Source: Zygnema cylindricum
Taxonomy: Eukaryota > Streptophyta > Zygnematophyceae > Zygnematales > Zygnemataceae
DNA: 64,000 bases
Direction of reading: 5' to 3'
NCBI GenBank assembly: GCA_037447655.1
Contig: JBBHKE010002842.1
Coordinates: forward strand, 1-64,000
The position numbers were made by a program, and so were the translations under genes. Shown here one piece after another: positions 12,300-25,529 of the stretch (position 1 is its first letter; each line of letters begins with the position of its first letter). The notes under the pieces are model-generated. The model made no database searches, was not told the origin of the DNA, and saw only the letters and a program-made list of their open reading frames with translations.

Positions 12300-13437
12300 G
12301 TCAGCTGCAGGGAAGGTCGAGGGGGGCAGGCGGGGAAGGGCAGGGGGGAGAGGGGATCGAGAGGATCACTCTCAAACAACTTATCAGAACATATGGTGCT
12401 ACACATTTAGCTTTACCAAGGAAACACAGTGAAATTTAGATTAAACTCTACTAAGACTTAAAAATACTTTTAAACAGCACGCGTATCATCATGCAAACAT
12501 AGTGATGCGTATCGATTTAAAAGTTACACTAATTGATACAGCTGCAAAAGTAGGCTGCGATATTCGATACAAAAATAATGGTTGTTGATTAAAGTTAATG
12601 TAGTTTTGAAACAATTTACAATGTCCATCCCACAATGGTGTCATATTATTTGTTTCCATTCGATGAAGCATGTGAGACCTTATTTTAAATTCAAATAGAA
12701 TACAAAATACATCCGCAATAACAGATACGCGTCAGGATGTTTGGCCATGTATGGTTATTTTAGTTACATAATTTACACTTCTGCATAAGTTTTCTAATAT
12801 GTGGTACTTAAATATTTTGACTCTGTAGTCTGTAGCAGTGTTGTCATCACCAGGTTAAACTTATTAAATGTTCAAATGTTTAAACCCTGTTTTAGAGTTA
12901 ACAAATTTAGGGTTTAAATGATGCAGTTTATACGGTAAGTACATAAGTACAGTACCAAATTTTATAAATTTGAGATACAAATGTCATGCAACTTTGATTG
13001 CATGCCCTGTTGTTCCATTCAAATATCTACCAATGTTGTAATCAATCACTAGACTCTATGTTAAATGGTATTTCGACAAAATGAAAGGCAAATTCCATAG
13101 TATAGATTCGACCAATATTGAAATTATGAATATTCAATGACCACTGGCGAAATTGAACACCATTGAAATGTCGAAGCCATTGAAAATTTCAAAAAGGCAC
13201 AAAACTAAAAAGACAAGAAAAAGAATCCCAATCAAAGTGAAAAACTAAAAAAGAGAACAAAAAAGAAAAAAAAAACTGAAAACGAGATAAGATCATATAT
13301 CTATCTCTATCCCCCTCAAACAAAACGATAAAAAGATTGGTTCCTTTCACATAACCAACAGGGTTAGAAGCACGCCAGACCACCTAGGGTTGAGGTAGAC
13401 GAGGGAGTCGGGGGAGAGTAGAGAGGGGACGCCTGAC
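12300..13437. other. Interval between the module 3 and module 4 exons of unit A
   Basis: No coding region is recognised. On the minus strand the last ~60 bases before the module 4 exon are a dense pyrimidine tract ending CTGCAG, a strong acceptor. The remainder is AT-rich. If the unit is one gene this is an intron; if two genes, it holds the downstream promoter. Confidence 0.45.
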
Positions 13438-16400
13438 CTTTTCATTGGCTATTGCAGCAATGAGGGTAACTTTCGCTGCAATTTCCTCCATAGATGGGGG
13501 ATCATCGTCGTTTCCACACAAGTCAGCCACCTGATCGAGTTCTCTCATCACAGCACCCCCTGCCTTGCGGTATTCATGAAGATCAATTGTAGACGTGCCA
13601 TTGGAACTTTGCAGTGGTTTCTCCAACATTCTTTTCAGCATACGACCAAAACTGCGAGTTAAACTGTCAGACTTATCGGGGATGTAAACAAGCTTAATGT
13701 TCTTTTTGACATCAAACACTACAAGGGAAGGATTTATTCTTACACCACCACCGCGACTATCCAGATACAGAGCAGCAGATGCCACCTCATCTGCTATCCG
13801 ACAGCGGTCCGGCCATGATAGATCATAATTCACTATTTGGATCATAAAGCTCACTCCCTCTCCTCCCTCCACCACAATGCTTCTACTGTCCGGACACCAT
13901 CCTATGACCTTTACCACGTGGGGATGGCTGACACTGTGCATCTGCAATGCGACATCGGCCACTTTGTCGTCATGTCCCAAAACATGGACCACTACAGGTG
14001 CTCCCTCAAACTTCCCCCTGTAGACTTTCCAAGGCTTCTCGCACACTAGCCATTGTCTGTAACAGAGAGCGCCCTCCACTTGAACGGCAGAGAGAGTGCG
14101 CAGACCGTTGAGAGGGTCATCCGGGGTAACTGAGGTGAGCACTGCCATTTTACTGATGCTGTCAATACATTCTGCAACTTTCTCCATGGTGACAACATCT
14201 TCCAAACACGCAGCAGTGAGTCCAGTAAGTTCTTCAATCACATCATTCGGCCAACCATCGACACGGGGGTCGAGCGTCATCTTCAGATCGGCTTGTGATG
14301 TGACCCTTTCATCCAACAATGGTCCCATCAGCATTTGTCTTAGCATCCGTCCAAATTGAAAACATCCATACCTGGCAGGTACAGGAAGGTAAACAAGTTT
14401 GCTGTTATCGGTGTCATCGAAAAATATTATTCGCGAATCTATAAGCACACCCATACCTCGTTTTTCAAAATATAATGCTACAAATGCTACTTGGTTTGCT
14501 ATCCTATAGCAATCGCGCCATGCCAAACCTTGTCGTATCCGGTCCGCTAAGCTCACTCCCTCTCCTCCGTCCACCACAATACTTCTACTGTTGCGACACC
14601 AGCCTGTGACCTTCGCCACATGAGGATGCCTGACACTGTCCATCTGCCATGCCATGGCTGCCACATTGTGCGGAGGTTTCAGAACAAGGACCACCACTGG
14701 TGCTCCCTCCAAAGTCCCCTTGTATACAGACCACCAATAGGAATTAGATGGAATTTCCTCGCGACTGCCATGTCGGGCGTCCTCCACTTGTTTCTGAGAG
14801 AGGATTTGGAGGCCTCTGAGCATGTCTTCCATCTGTACAGTTGTGGGCCCCACCAACATCTGTCAGCTGCAGGGCCAGGCAGGCAGCCAGGGAGGGGGCT
14901 ACTGAGAAAAACTTGTCTTTCTGCAAATTTACGCCCACTCGAACATCTGATACATATCTTATCACATATGATGCTCACATTTAGTTTTACAAGGAAAAGT
15001 TTTCGGTTTAAATTGAACTCATATTTTGGTACCAACCTCATTTGTTTCAAACCGAACTAACAAGAACTTACATTTTCAGTGCTTTTCTGTAAGGCAAGAG
15101 CATCTTTCTTGCACAAATTTACCCTTTCCCCACATTGTCTAAAATAGAGAGGGAAAGAACAGGCCGAAAATATTACAAACCAGAAGTGTCAAAAACATAT
15201 CCAAAAATCACAAAACACAAAAGACAAAAAAAAGAGCCCGAGTCAAAGTGAAAAACTCAGAAAAAAATCGTAAAAGATTAAAATTGGGAAACAACATCAA
15301 TGTATCTGTCTACCTATAAATTCAACCCTCCCTGTTCCTACATGCTGGTGGGGGTATCTGTGAGAAGGGCGGAGGCAAACTATGAGAATCAAAGTGCAGG
15401 CAGGTGGAAGGGGGAGCTGAGTGTAAGGAGCTAAGGCGTGTTGTTGAGACGGAATGACAAGTTTGGGGCTTTTGGGAAGTTTCCTGGAAAATTTGGCGAG
15501 GTTAAAGGAGGGCGATGGGTTTTCGATGTTTTCCAGGCAGGGAAAGCACATGATATTAAACCTGGTGTATTACAGCCCAACGTGCTTCTACACCTGAATA
15601 TTGCCATTACTCCTGTCTGAAAATTTGTTTACAAGAAAAAACTTCATTCATGCACAAAAATGACAATTGTAAATTGCGACATTTGAAATAAATGTTGGAA
15701 TCAACAAGAATTTTATTTGCTACAGAAGTACCCTCTTATATTATTATCGTTGATTCATCTGGAGTTTTAATCATTTACGTCTTCACCATAAAAGTAAAAA
15801 ATAACCTACAGATAAACCGGGCAAACAACCAATCATACTGATTCAAAACATGCTCAAATAAGAAACAAGCAAGAAAAAAGCCACAGCATGAATCACTACC
15901 AGCGTTAAGAAATATATAGCGTGGGTTTTTTTTTAGGGAATTTTTTTTTTATCATGTTTATTTAGTGTATTGATTCTAAGTTAGGTCTGAGGGGGGTGGA
16001 CGATTTTCAATCGCTTAAAAAAAAAACTTGAAGAAAAAAATAGTTAGCATCATTAACGCGATTCTATGTTCAAGGGCCAAAAAAGCAAACATACACCAAG
16101 GCACAGTTCATTTAGTCGCAAATTGGAAACGATAGACAAAGACTTCTGAGACAATGGAAAACTATTTCTAAAGGTTCATTTCACATAAACAGTGCCGCCA
16201 CAAAAACGTCAGACCACTGAGTATTGAGGTGGACGAGGGAGGACGTGGAGAAGGGGAGACGCTTAACCTTTTTATTGGCTATTAGGGCAACTTGGGTGAT
16301 TTTCGCTGCAACTGTCTCCATAGTTGGAAAATCATCGTCATTTCCGCACATGTGAGCCACCTGAGCTAGTTCCCTCATCACCTCACCTCCTGCCTTCAAA

Positions 16401-16993
16401 TACTCGTCGAAGGAGGAATTGAAACGTTGCGGTGGTTCCTCCACCATTTTATTTAGCATAAGACCAAAACTGCGAGTTAAATTGTCGGATTCATCAGGGA
16501 TATAAACAAGCTTGCTGTTGTCATTATCATCAAGCACTACAGGGGAAGGGTCTATTCTCACACCATAACCTCGACTGTCCAAATACAGAGCGGCAGATGC
16601 CACCTCAGATGCTATCCGACAGCGGTCCAGCCATGACATATTATTATTCTCTATTCGGTCGTTTAAAGTCCATCCCTTTCCTCCCTCCACCACAATGCTT
16701 CTACTCTCGCGACACCAGCCTATGACTTTTGCCACGTGTGAATGGTCAAAACTGTGCATCTGCATTGCAGTATCAGCCACATTGTCGAGAAGTCCTAAAA
16801 CATGGACCACCACCCATTCATTCTCAAGCTTGCCCCAGTAGACTTCCCAAGGCTTCTCACAGATACGCCAACGCCTGTCCAATAGGGCGCCTTCCACCTG
16901 TTTGCAGGAAAGAGTTTGTAGAGCGCTGAGCGGGTCATCCTCATGGCCGCTTTTTAGCGTCTTCCGCTTCCACTTCCCCTGAAGCCAGTCCAT
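13438..16993 (-). CDS. Unit A upstream gene: three pseudokinase modules (alpha-beta-alpha)
   Basis: Exon 1 is 16,993-16,268 (242 aa, alpha module; ATG in gctcgccATGGac). Exon 2 is 14,859-13,438 (474 aa, a beta module fused without an intron to an alpha module). The join is AAG|GTTAAG to CTGACAG|ATG, phase 0. Every module has the kinase lobe outline (an [11 protein letters not shown]-like strand, an LSW..R.RIA helix, an SFG.ML helix). The lysine is replaced by H or L (VVVH, VVVL), the HRD aspartate and catalytic-loop Asn are absent, and DFG reads Y-I-P or Y-L-P. The activation loop and APE region are missing, hence ~240 aa instead of ~270. They are therefore non-catalytic. The 3' end is unknown: a donor (AAG|GTCAGG) follows module 3, and read-through would stop at 13,384. 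It may be spliced to the downstream beta-kinase gene. Confidence 0.68.
15060..16180. other. Intron between alpha and beta-alpha exons of unit A, with its 3' and 5' AT-rich flanks
   Basis: No gene is seen. About 15,600-16,100 is clearly homologous to 27,530-27,960 in unit B (shared ctcctgtctgaaaatttgt and nearby blocks), supporting descent of both units from one ancestor. Confidence 0.5.
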
Positions 16994-17219
16994 GGCGAGC
17001 GAGGAGAGCAGCGCATCACACAACTTCCAGCGAGGAGATCTGCAGAATTGAAATATATAAGGGAGGAGGAGTGAATGCAGACGCGGAGAGATTTCACACG
17101 GCATGAATCCAGCTAGGCATAACTTTGTGGATATGCGAAAAGTACTGACTACAAGTGGCCGCGAACTGGCAGGCCAGAAACTTGACGCTCCTTTTGGCCA
17201 AATTTTAATAAAAGTCACC

Positions 17220-18266
17220 TTTTTCGTCTTAGCGGTTAGCAGTTTAGCCGGCCGCTAGAAACGTTCCACTTGCGACATTTAGAGGGGGGGGGGTCAAAAA
17301 ACTGCACTTTCTACTGTACTGTAATTTTCGGGTCAAAATCTGCCCGTTTTGAAAAATAATCCGATTGGTCATCCAGGTCACACACCCATCGCCAATCATT
17401 ATTTGCCACGTAAATAGTACTGGAAGAACAAACCTATGTGAATTGTTTTTCCGGCTGTTTTACTCGTATGCAAATTGTTTTTGGATCTCTATTAACTCCT
17501 TTTCCTTTTTTGCGACGTAACTTTTTGTGTATTGTGGTTTTTTTTTGCTATTCCAAAAAATACACGCATAAAAAAATAACAAGTCAACCAGATTTTTGGC
17601 GGCTAATCCAATCATTGAGCCTTGCATGTTTATTTCTTGCGAGGTCGTAGCGTTTAAGAAAGCGGCTATTTTGACCCAAAAACTACCGTTTTTTTACACG
17701 AGAACTAGTTTTTTTACCTAATGGGGCTCTGACCCTTAATCTTCCAAAACTGCGACGACTCTAATTGGCCTATCGACGACTCTAATTGGCCCATCCATCC
17801 CCTCCCAAGAGCGGTTGACGTCAACGCATTTCGCCATGCGCGTCCATTTGAGGAGGTTGAACATGATTGGTTTGAATTCTCTCAAAAATGGAAGACTGCG
17901 AGAGGTTCTTCTAGTGTCCAAAATATGGACACAAAAATATGGGATGTCAGACAAAATGCAGACGGATGGTCCAGATTACTTCTCAAAACTGTCAGGGGGA
18001 AAAACTCAAATTTTGGCCGTTCGTTTTCGGAGAAACGGCCGTCGTGAACGACTTCAACTTTTTAGAGAAAATAAACGACGGAGCTACACGACGGCCGTCC
18101 CATTCGCCGTCACAGAATGTTCTCTGTCTCAAAGTCGCCGTCACAAAGTATTCTCCTTTCTTTAAAAAGATACTCAAAGTCTGGAATTTCCTCCCCAACA
18201 AATTTGTCCGTGTCCGCAAGATCTTCCGTAAAATAATAAAAGCAAGTATCAAATTTGAACCTACAG
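17220..18266. other. Intergenic region upstream of unit A, no gene recognised
   Basis: Short open frames on both strands lack recognisable domains. It includes the 5' flank of the alpha-module gene starting at 16,993. Nothing else can be supported. Confidence 0.4.
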
Positions 18267-18477
18267 TACACCGTGTATCGCTAATGTTGATTTTGCAACT
18301 TAAAACATCTTTTCTCCGTACACGATTGTCCGATTGTAGATCTGACGGTTGCGATTGAAGCCAATAATCACGCCTTCCGATTGGCAGTCTCCATTTGAAA
18401 ATCGGACAAGTGTGTACGGAGAAAATATGTTTTAATTGGCGAAAAAACTATTAACAATAATAGCGATACACGGTGTA
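18267..18477. mobile_element. MITE, TA/CACCG family, intact ~211-bp copy
   Basis: Termini TACACCGTGTATCGCTATTA and its inverse (taatagcgatacacggtgta), with an inner inverted pair 'cgccacttaaaacat'-like and 'ccgtacac'. Ends abut TA on both sides, consistent with a TA target duplication of Tc1/mariner-type elements. No coding capacity. Confidence 0.8.
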
Positions 18478-18839
18478 CTCTCGAGCAAAATGGATAGAGA
18501 AATGATGAGGAAGTCATCATGTTTCCTGAGGAGGAAGAGGAGATGGAGGAGGATTATTTGGCCATGAGCAATGCACTACAGGAGAGGCTGAAGATAGATG
18601 GATCCATGGCTATTGAGGCATCCACCCACATGCATAAGCATTGCTAACTCTTTTAGTCCTTCAAACCCACTCGATCGGCAAGGATCGACTTTGTGAATGG
18701 ATTCAGTGTGGTGCCTTCTTCAAAGGGTAAGTAAAGCTTATGAATAAGGCAGGTGGAAAGTTTGTTCAGTGGGTGTTTGATGATGATATATTGTTTGTGC
18801 CGGAGTTTGTGATTTGTTTTTTTTTTTCCCCTCGTCTCT

Positions 18840-20345
18840 AGTAGAAAAGAGAGGATTCAGAGTTGTGCTAGAAAATGGAAAGGATGGGAAGCAGACAGTG
18901 AGCGAGGCTAGAAATTAGTTGCTGAAGAGATAACGAGAGCAAATAATATGTTTCGGCGTGACTTGGCCACTGATGTATTAGAAGTCGATGCCATCTACAC
19001 TCGTGTCCATCTGAATCTGTTCTTTGGCATAAAATATTAGGTCATGTTTATCGTGAAGGGTTGCGGAAAATATTATCCGCAGGAATGAGTAAGAGAATAG
19101 ATATACCGGATGTATTAGAAAGCAATGTGTGCGACGGACGTGCATTTTGGGAAGATAAGCTGTGCTTCCCATCTGAAAGTAGTCTTAGAGTAGGAAAATT
19201 TAGTAGAGCTAATACATTTTGATGTATTGGGACTTGGGAAAACGCCATTTATGAGTGGAATGCAGTATATGCTAACTCTAGAAAAGTGACTACTCAGGGT
19301 TCACCAAGAATTACTTCATGAAAAAAAGACTGAGGTGTTCTCTCGTTTGAGTGAAACGTTGCATAGATGCCATAAATAAACCCTTGGTCAGTTAATGGAC
19401 GGGAATACATCTAGGAAGCGTTCATTTATGAAGGAATAAAGCATTCAACATCAACTATTCATTCTTTACTCACCAGAACTGATTGGAGGGGCCGAGAGAG
19501 TGAATAGGACTTTGGCAAATCTGTTTGAACAATGTTAGCAGAAAAAGGATTTGAGTTGGGATTCTGGGCAAAAAACCCTAAGTCATGCCATTTATGTCAA
19601 GAATAGGGTAGAATCTAACAGAATAAAAGGTACAAGAAAAAAAAAATGTGGACAAGAAAAAAACCGTCAAGGGGGCGCTCTCTCAGAATCGAAAAATGGA
19701 GCCTAAAGAATGCGCGGTCTCCTAAGAGGATATGATAATCGGCCAAAGAGTACCTACAGAGTAAATGTTTCAGCTGCTAAGAAGATAGTAGTGGCAAAGA
19801 ATTTGATTGTCAATGACGAAGGAATGTCTGGCGATGTATTTAGTCCACGAAGGAAAAAACACAAGAAAAATGAGGAGTATATTTTAATGGATATTGATCC
19901 CATGGAGACTGAAAGCAAGAGAGATTTTGGAGAAGAATTTTTTGCTGAATTTTTTGCTCAGTCAAGGATGAATCTAGAGGAAAAAACAACACATAAAGTT
20001 AAAAATACATGGTTATAAGATGAGAGAGTCCAAATTGAAGAAGGAGAAGTTGTCAGCTCTTCTGGTAGAAACCAGAGTTGTAGGACACGTAGGAACGAAC
20101 CATTAATACCAGCTCTAACTTATCCAAGAGGTTAGGAAACCATTTCTTAAATCATAAAAGCCAACATCGCGGTGGCTTTATCCACCTCAAAAAGGTGAAC
20201 CTCTCACTATTCAAAAGGCATTTGCCTCACCCCAAAAAGAGCATTGGGTAAATACAGTCAATGATGAAATGAAGTCATCATGGAAGCTCAAACATTTACC
20301 AACATGTAAGCCAGGGCAAGTCTGTCTTGGAATATCTAAAAAAGT
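18840..20345 (+). pseudogene. Degenerate Ty1/copia retrotransposon pol fragment
   Basis: Conceptual translation with frameshifts and stops recovers copia pol segments in the right order. There is a pre-integrase LWHKILGHVYREGLRK-like stretch (~19,018), an integrase core with HFDVLG and EGIKH-type blocks (~19,215 and 19,435), and a zinc-like C..GR...W region. A GYDNRPKSTYRV block follows (~19,728, like the copia 'F.GYd....yRv' post-integrase motif). Last comes a reverse-transcriptase lead-in EPLTIQKAFASPQKEHW (~20,191). It stops before the RT catalytic motif; no LTRs were identified. It sits between the two tandem kinase units. Confidence 0.75.
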
Positions 20346-20379
20346 AACCAATTTTAGGGTTGAGACAAGATAGTAAGAA

Positions 20380-21000
20380 ACCATCCATCAAAATTCAATA
20401 ATAAACTAGGACCATCAGCCAGCGTTCACAGGTTTGTACAGTAGTTGTTGTGAATAAGAGTGGATAGAGGATAGTAAGTTGCAGGATTGCTGTCACTTTG
20501 TCCTATAACCTTGAACATCAATTTGATGTCGTTAAAGGGTGTATACAAAAACTATTTAGCAAGAAATAAAAATTGTGCCCTATATAGCCATAAAGTTGCA
20601 CTATTAGTAAAAGATAAATAAATTACAGCATAAACATCAACTAAAGTATCAAAACCATAAATCAATTTTCTACCTCTGCCAGTAGGGACATGAACATTGA
20701 ATGTATTAAGTTTGCATCTGGGGATATATGTAACAGATATTTACGCAAGCAAGTTAACAATTATCTATATAAGGTTTTTTTTATTGAAATAAGGAATCTT
20801 TGTAGAATATTCCTTAAGCTGGCGCCATATGTTGATGTCAACATAGCCAAATGAGTAATCGATAGAGCTACCACTCCGGCTATAAACATTCAATGTAAGA
20901 ACTTTAAACAAAGCATTGTTTACCAATTATACTTTTATAAATCAATTATTGCAAACACAATCAGCATCCATTCGCCAACGTCGTAGCACTCAACCTTGGA
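20380..21000. repeat. 3' flank of tandem unit B, homologous to that of unit A
   Basis: Matches ~7,020-7,600 with many substitutions and small indels. The reading continuing the coiled coil after the shared stop codon lies at ~21,000-21,150. No other gene is seen. Confidence 0.6.
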
Positions 21001-21149
21001 CCCTCTAACCGATACTTTTTCCGCAGCTCATCCACGTTTCATGGGCTACCTGTGCCTCTCCCAGGGACAATGGTGCCTTGTCCATGGCATGTCCTCCCTT
21101 AACTGCAGTCATTATTTCCCATCTCTTTTTCAAAGCCTCCATTTTCCTC

Positions 21150-24100
21150 TCAAAAATAGATGGTTAGTTCTCCCTCTTCTGCATTCGCTTCATTGATACG
21201 AGCAGCCATTGTCTCTTTTTCTAAAATGTCCATTTCCACCGCCTTCAGTTTTGACTGTAGGTTCAGCTTCTTTTCTTCCTCTGCGGTGATAGCCTGCCCG
21301 AAACTTTTCATCTTATCTCCAAGGTGTGTGAGCATTTCAAAATTCTGCGAGCTCAGCGCCATCGTTATGTTTTGTTGCAACTCAGACATCCTTTTCTTTG
21401 ATGTTTCTGCGCGCTCCAGGACAGCAACCAAATCCTGTTGAAGCTTTACTCGTTTGACAACCAACATCTGTAAAAAAAAAAAAATGGCATTTTCATATTC
21501 GTTTTCATTCCCAAGTAACGAAATCTGGACTAGCAAAATAAGCCGGTTCATTTCTCAAAACATACAAATAGAGCTTCAAACCACAAAGGAAAATGCATCT
21601 TCCACAAATTCAGGACAATAAATCGCCAAGCAATTAGGATTTTTATTCTGCAATGCGACAACAATCGGGACAATATTCTTAAATGAATGTAGCTTCTTTA
21701 GTCAACCTCCGATTGCAAAAAACAATATCTTACCTCTAACTCTGCCTTAAGTTTGGCAGAATTTTTCTTCAACAGTCTTCTTCTAGATTCCACAGACTGA
21801 AGGAGGTTAGGCTTTCCATCAGCTGACATGTCTGTCTTTTCAAGATATTCTTTGTAGGCCAAACCTTCCAGCTCTTCTAGGGAAGACAGGAACACATCGA
21901 GGTCGGGCCGATATTCCCAAGTGCGTTCCAAACATCTAAGCAGAAGCCCTACAGTCTTCTGTAAAGCCTCTTCAGGCATTGCATTGCTCCTTGGATCCAA
22001 CTTTGAACAGAAATGTCCAACAATCTCGTTAAAAGCGTCAGGGTCGTCCTCCCATCGGCTTTTTGAGGAAGTCCCAAAACTATCTCCACTTTCTGAACTG
22101 CTGCTGCTTTGTTTCGTCAGTGTCTCCACGGTGGTACTTTCTTCCATGAAAGATTCCAACCTTAAGTCAAATTTAATGTTTATTTGCTTTTCCTGTTCGC
22201 TTAACAAGTTATGGACATCTTGGATACGCTTCATCCCTGTCAGCAGTTGCAGAATAATGAGTCCGAGTCCGTAGATGTCTGAACAAGGACCCACACGTCC
22301 AGTTTTTACGGTGTAGGGATCCATATAGCCTGATGTTCCCTGCATGGCTGACATATTCACCTGGTCTCCCTCACACAATTTGGCTAGACCCATATCACAT
22401 ATCTTGCTTCTTTTATTGTCATCGAGAAGCACATTCACGGGTTTCAAGTCTCGATGCACCACTCCTCGACTGTGCATGTATGCCACAGCAGACGCCATTT
22501 CTCGACAGATTCGCACTTTGTCCTCCCAAGTCAAGGCAACTCCCGTTTCTCGGATGCAATCTTGAAGGTTGCCACCTGACATGTACTCACTCACTAAACA
22601 TGGTCCACTGGGTTCAAAACCAATCAATGAAAGGATCTGGGGGTGCCTTAGCCTGTTAAGAACTCGGATTTCTTGTCCAAAATTGCTAATCGCTTTTCCA
22701 GGAAGGAGCTTTTTCACGGCTATAACTGTTCCCTTGTGACGCCCCTTGTAAACTTCCCCGAAGCCTCCCTTTCCAATCCTGTTGGAAGAAGAGAAGTTGG
22801 CAGTGGCTGCTTCTATCTCTTCTGCAGTGATGAGCCAAATGTCTTCACCGAAGGAGCTGTCAGCCTGCAGCAGGAGCTTTTTAGGGTTTAGTAATTTGAA
22901 CTAATACGTAGTCTGAAAGCATACAGGTGAAATTCAAAATCAGAAATGTCATTAAAATGTTTTCCGGATTTTTTATTTCTGCATGTTATTGAAGACTTAG
23001 TTGTTCTCCAGATTCATTTTGTTCCCGTCTACCAAAACCAATCCTTTCACAAACAAACATTTCTCTTATACTTTACCCCAGATAATAAAGACAACAACAG
23101 CATTTAGAAACGTGTACGTAAGCGAGTAAATAGATGGAGAAACCCGATTCCAAAAAGTCTCGAGTAGACAATGCATATGATGCAATAAAACAAATCAAAG
23201 CAAAACAGACAAAAATGTGTTGACGTGTGGCAATGCCATGCAACATGACAAGATGTGGCAAGACAGACGAAAACTAGATAAGATAAATGAAACCAAACTT
23301 GATTAAATAAGAAAAACTGCTAACAAAGCAAGAAAAACAAATACACTAAAATAAATAACAGATGAAGGACAAAGAATATTATAAGTTAATCCTCACTCTC
23401 TGACAATCCCGAAGCCATATGATCACGCAGAAGGCTCCAAAGGAGTCATAGCCAGTGCACCATCTAACATTTTTTAAATTCCTTACATCTCCAAATTCTC
23501 TCTGAAACTGAAAATTAATTGTCACGAACAAAAACTCATATCAAGGACTGAATATTTGAATGCCATAATCTGAACGACATGCTGAAACAGTCAAGTTACT
23601 TGCTACCTCGGAAACATCATCTGTTTACATAGAACCGAATGCTTATATTTGGAAGTCTGTTCAAGCTTAAATATAACGTTTATATTTTACATGCTTATAA
23701 TACTCTGAGAGAGAGAGAGAGCACGGGAGGGAGGGAGGGAGGCAGGGAGGGAGGGAGGGAGAGAGAGAGAGAGAGAAAGAGGGAGAGAGGGAGGGGGGGA
23801 AGGAGAGGGAGAGAGAGAAAGGAGGGAGGAGAGAGAGGGGAGGAGGGGGGAGGGGGAGGGAGGGGAGGAGGGGAGAGGGGAGACGGGGAGGAGGGGGAAA
23901 GGAAGAAAGAGGAAAGAGAGAGCATTACCGTTACTTTTTTCTTAGATTGAACAAGAAGGGAAAATGGTAGACACTATTAGCAGTGCACTGTGAACTGATA
24001 AAAAAAGCTTGAAATCTTAAACCAAATTAGAAGAAACAACCAACTGACGACAGGTGATCACCAAGTGACAAACAGAACGTGAAAAGTAACCGTCATCTAC

Positions 24101-25099
24101 ACGACTTAGAATTCAGATTCTATCCATCCGAGGATGACACAGTATCATGTGACATTATTTTATGTGAGAATAAAATTGTGAAAGGCATGTCGTGTTGACA
24201 TCATTTCTATGTGGATTGCATTTCTCTCCTAGTGTTTTTCTCTCCTTTCTACCCTTAACTTTGAGAATATGCTCTCGTAGACAACGACACAAGTTCCCAG
24301 AGGTGATTTTCTACACTGGTAACACACGTACAAACCCACCAGACGAGAGGGAGAGAAGGAGCAGGGAGAGAAGGAGCAGAGAGAGGATGCCTACTTGCTC
24401 TGCAGCGATTGCCATTTTACTGATGCTGTCCATATCTTCTGCCAATTCCTCCATGGTGACGTCACCTTTTAAACACGCAGCAGTGAATCGAGTAAGTTCT
24501 TCGATCACATCATGCGGCCACTTTTTGACACGAGGGTCGAGTTTCTTTTTCAAATCAGCTTGTGACTTGACTCTTTCATCCAACATTGTTCCCATCAGCA
24601 TTTCTCGTAACATCTCTCCAAATCGAAAACAAGCGTACCGAGCCGGTAACGGAAGGTAAACAAGCTTGCTGTGGTCAGTGTCATCGAAAAATATTATTTG
24701 AGAATCGATATACAAACCAATCCCTCGTTTTCCAAAATACAAAGCAACTAACGCTACTTGGTTTGCTATCCGACAACAATCCTGCCACGCCAGACCTTGT
24801 CTTATCCGGTCCTTTAAGCTCCCTCCCTTTCCTCCCTCCACCACAATACTTCTACTGTCGCGACACCAGCCTATGACCTTTGCCACGTGGGGATGGCTGA
24901 CACTGTGCATCTGCAAAGCCATGGCTGCCATATTGTGGCGAGGTCTTAGAACAATGACCAGCACAGGTGCTGCCTCCAACATCCCCCTATAGACGGACCA
25001 TTGATTTGAATCGGATATAATTTCCTGGCGAATGCCGGAGAGGGCGTCCTCCACTTGTTTCTGGGTTAGAGTTTGGAGACCTCTGAGCATATATTCCAT
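21150..25099 (-). CDS. Unit B: beta pseudokinase module + active-type Ser/Thr kinase + coiled coil
   Basis: Paralogue of the unit A gene with the same exon plan. The module exon runs from ATG 25,099 to 24,395 (CAA|GTAGGC); the kinase exon is 22,864-21,734 (CTGCAG acceptor, GAG|GTAAGA donor, 377 aa); the coiled-coil exon is 21,467-21,150 (same 318-nt length as in A). The total is about 717 aa. The kinase retains [25 protein letters not shown] and GYMDPY, so it is predicted active. The module lacks all three catalytic motifs. The kinase linker is 16 aa shorter than in A. In the module frame a TAA lies directly after the upstream CTGCAG acceptor, so translation must start inside this exon unless another acceptor is used. 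Very likely arisen by tandem duplication with unit A. Confidence 0.75.
21734..22864 (-). other. Kinase-domain exon of unit B
   Basis: Open without stops from the CTGCAG acceptor to the donor. Lead-in [10 protein letters not shown], then all catalytic residues with DMG in place of DFG. Very similar to the unit A exon, differing mainly in the linker after LEELE. Confidence 0.85.
23704..23926. repeat. GA-rich purine tract in the unit B intron
   Basis: Irregular GAGAGA, GGGA and GGAGGG units on the + strand, in the same intron as the (GAGAGG)n array of unit A. It is probably the unexpanded counterpart of that array. Confidence 0.85.
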
Positions 25100-25529
25100 C
25101 TGCACAGTGGTGGGCCCCACAAGTATCCACACAAGTATCAATTAGCTGCAGGGCCCAGTTAGGCAGGTGGGGGAGGGCGGGAAGGAGGGAGGGAGGGAGG
25201 GAAGGGGGGAGAGAGGGAGGGGAGGGCTGGATGGGCAGGGTGGTATTGTGAATATGATGACATTTTGTAAAGTTTTACTCTCTCAAACATCTGAGTTCAT
25301 TCATCATAGCTTATCAAAACATCTGATGTTAAACATTCAACATTTACTCTGGAAACATCTTGAACTAAAAACTGAACTCGCACTTTGACATTCATGCCAT
25401 TAATTTCAAAGCCGAACTAATCCAAAATTTCAATTTGAGACCCTTTTCCGTACAGCAATTGCATCCTTCTTGTACGGATTTACCATGATACCAAATGATT
25501 TTAAATGGAGAGAAAATGAACAGCCTTAC

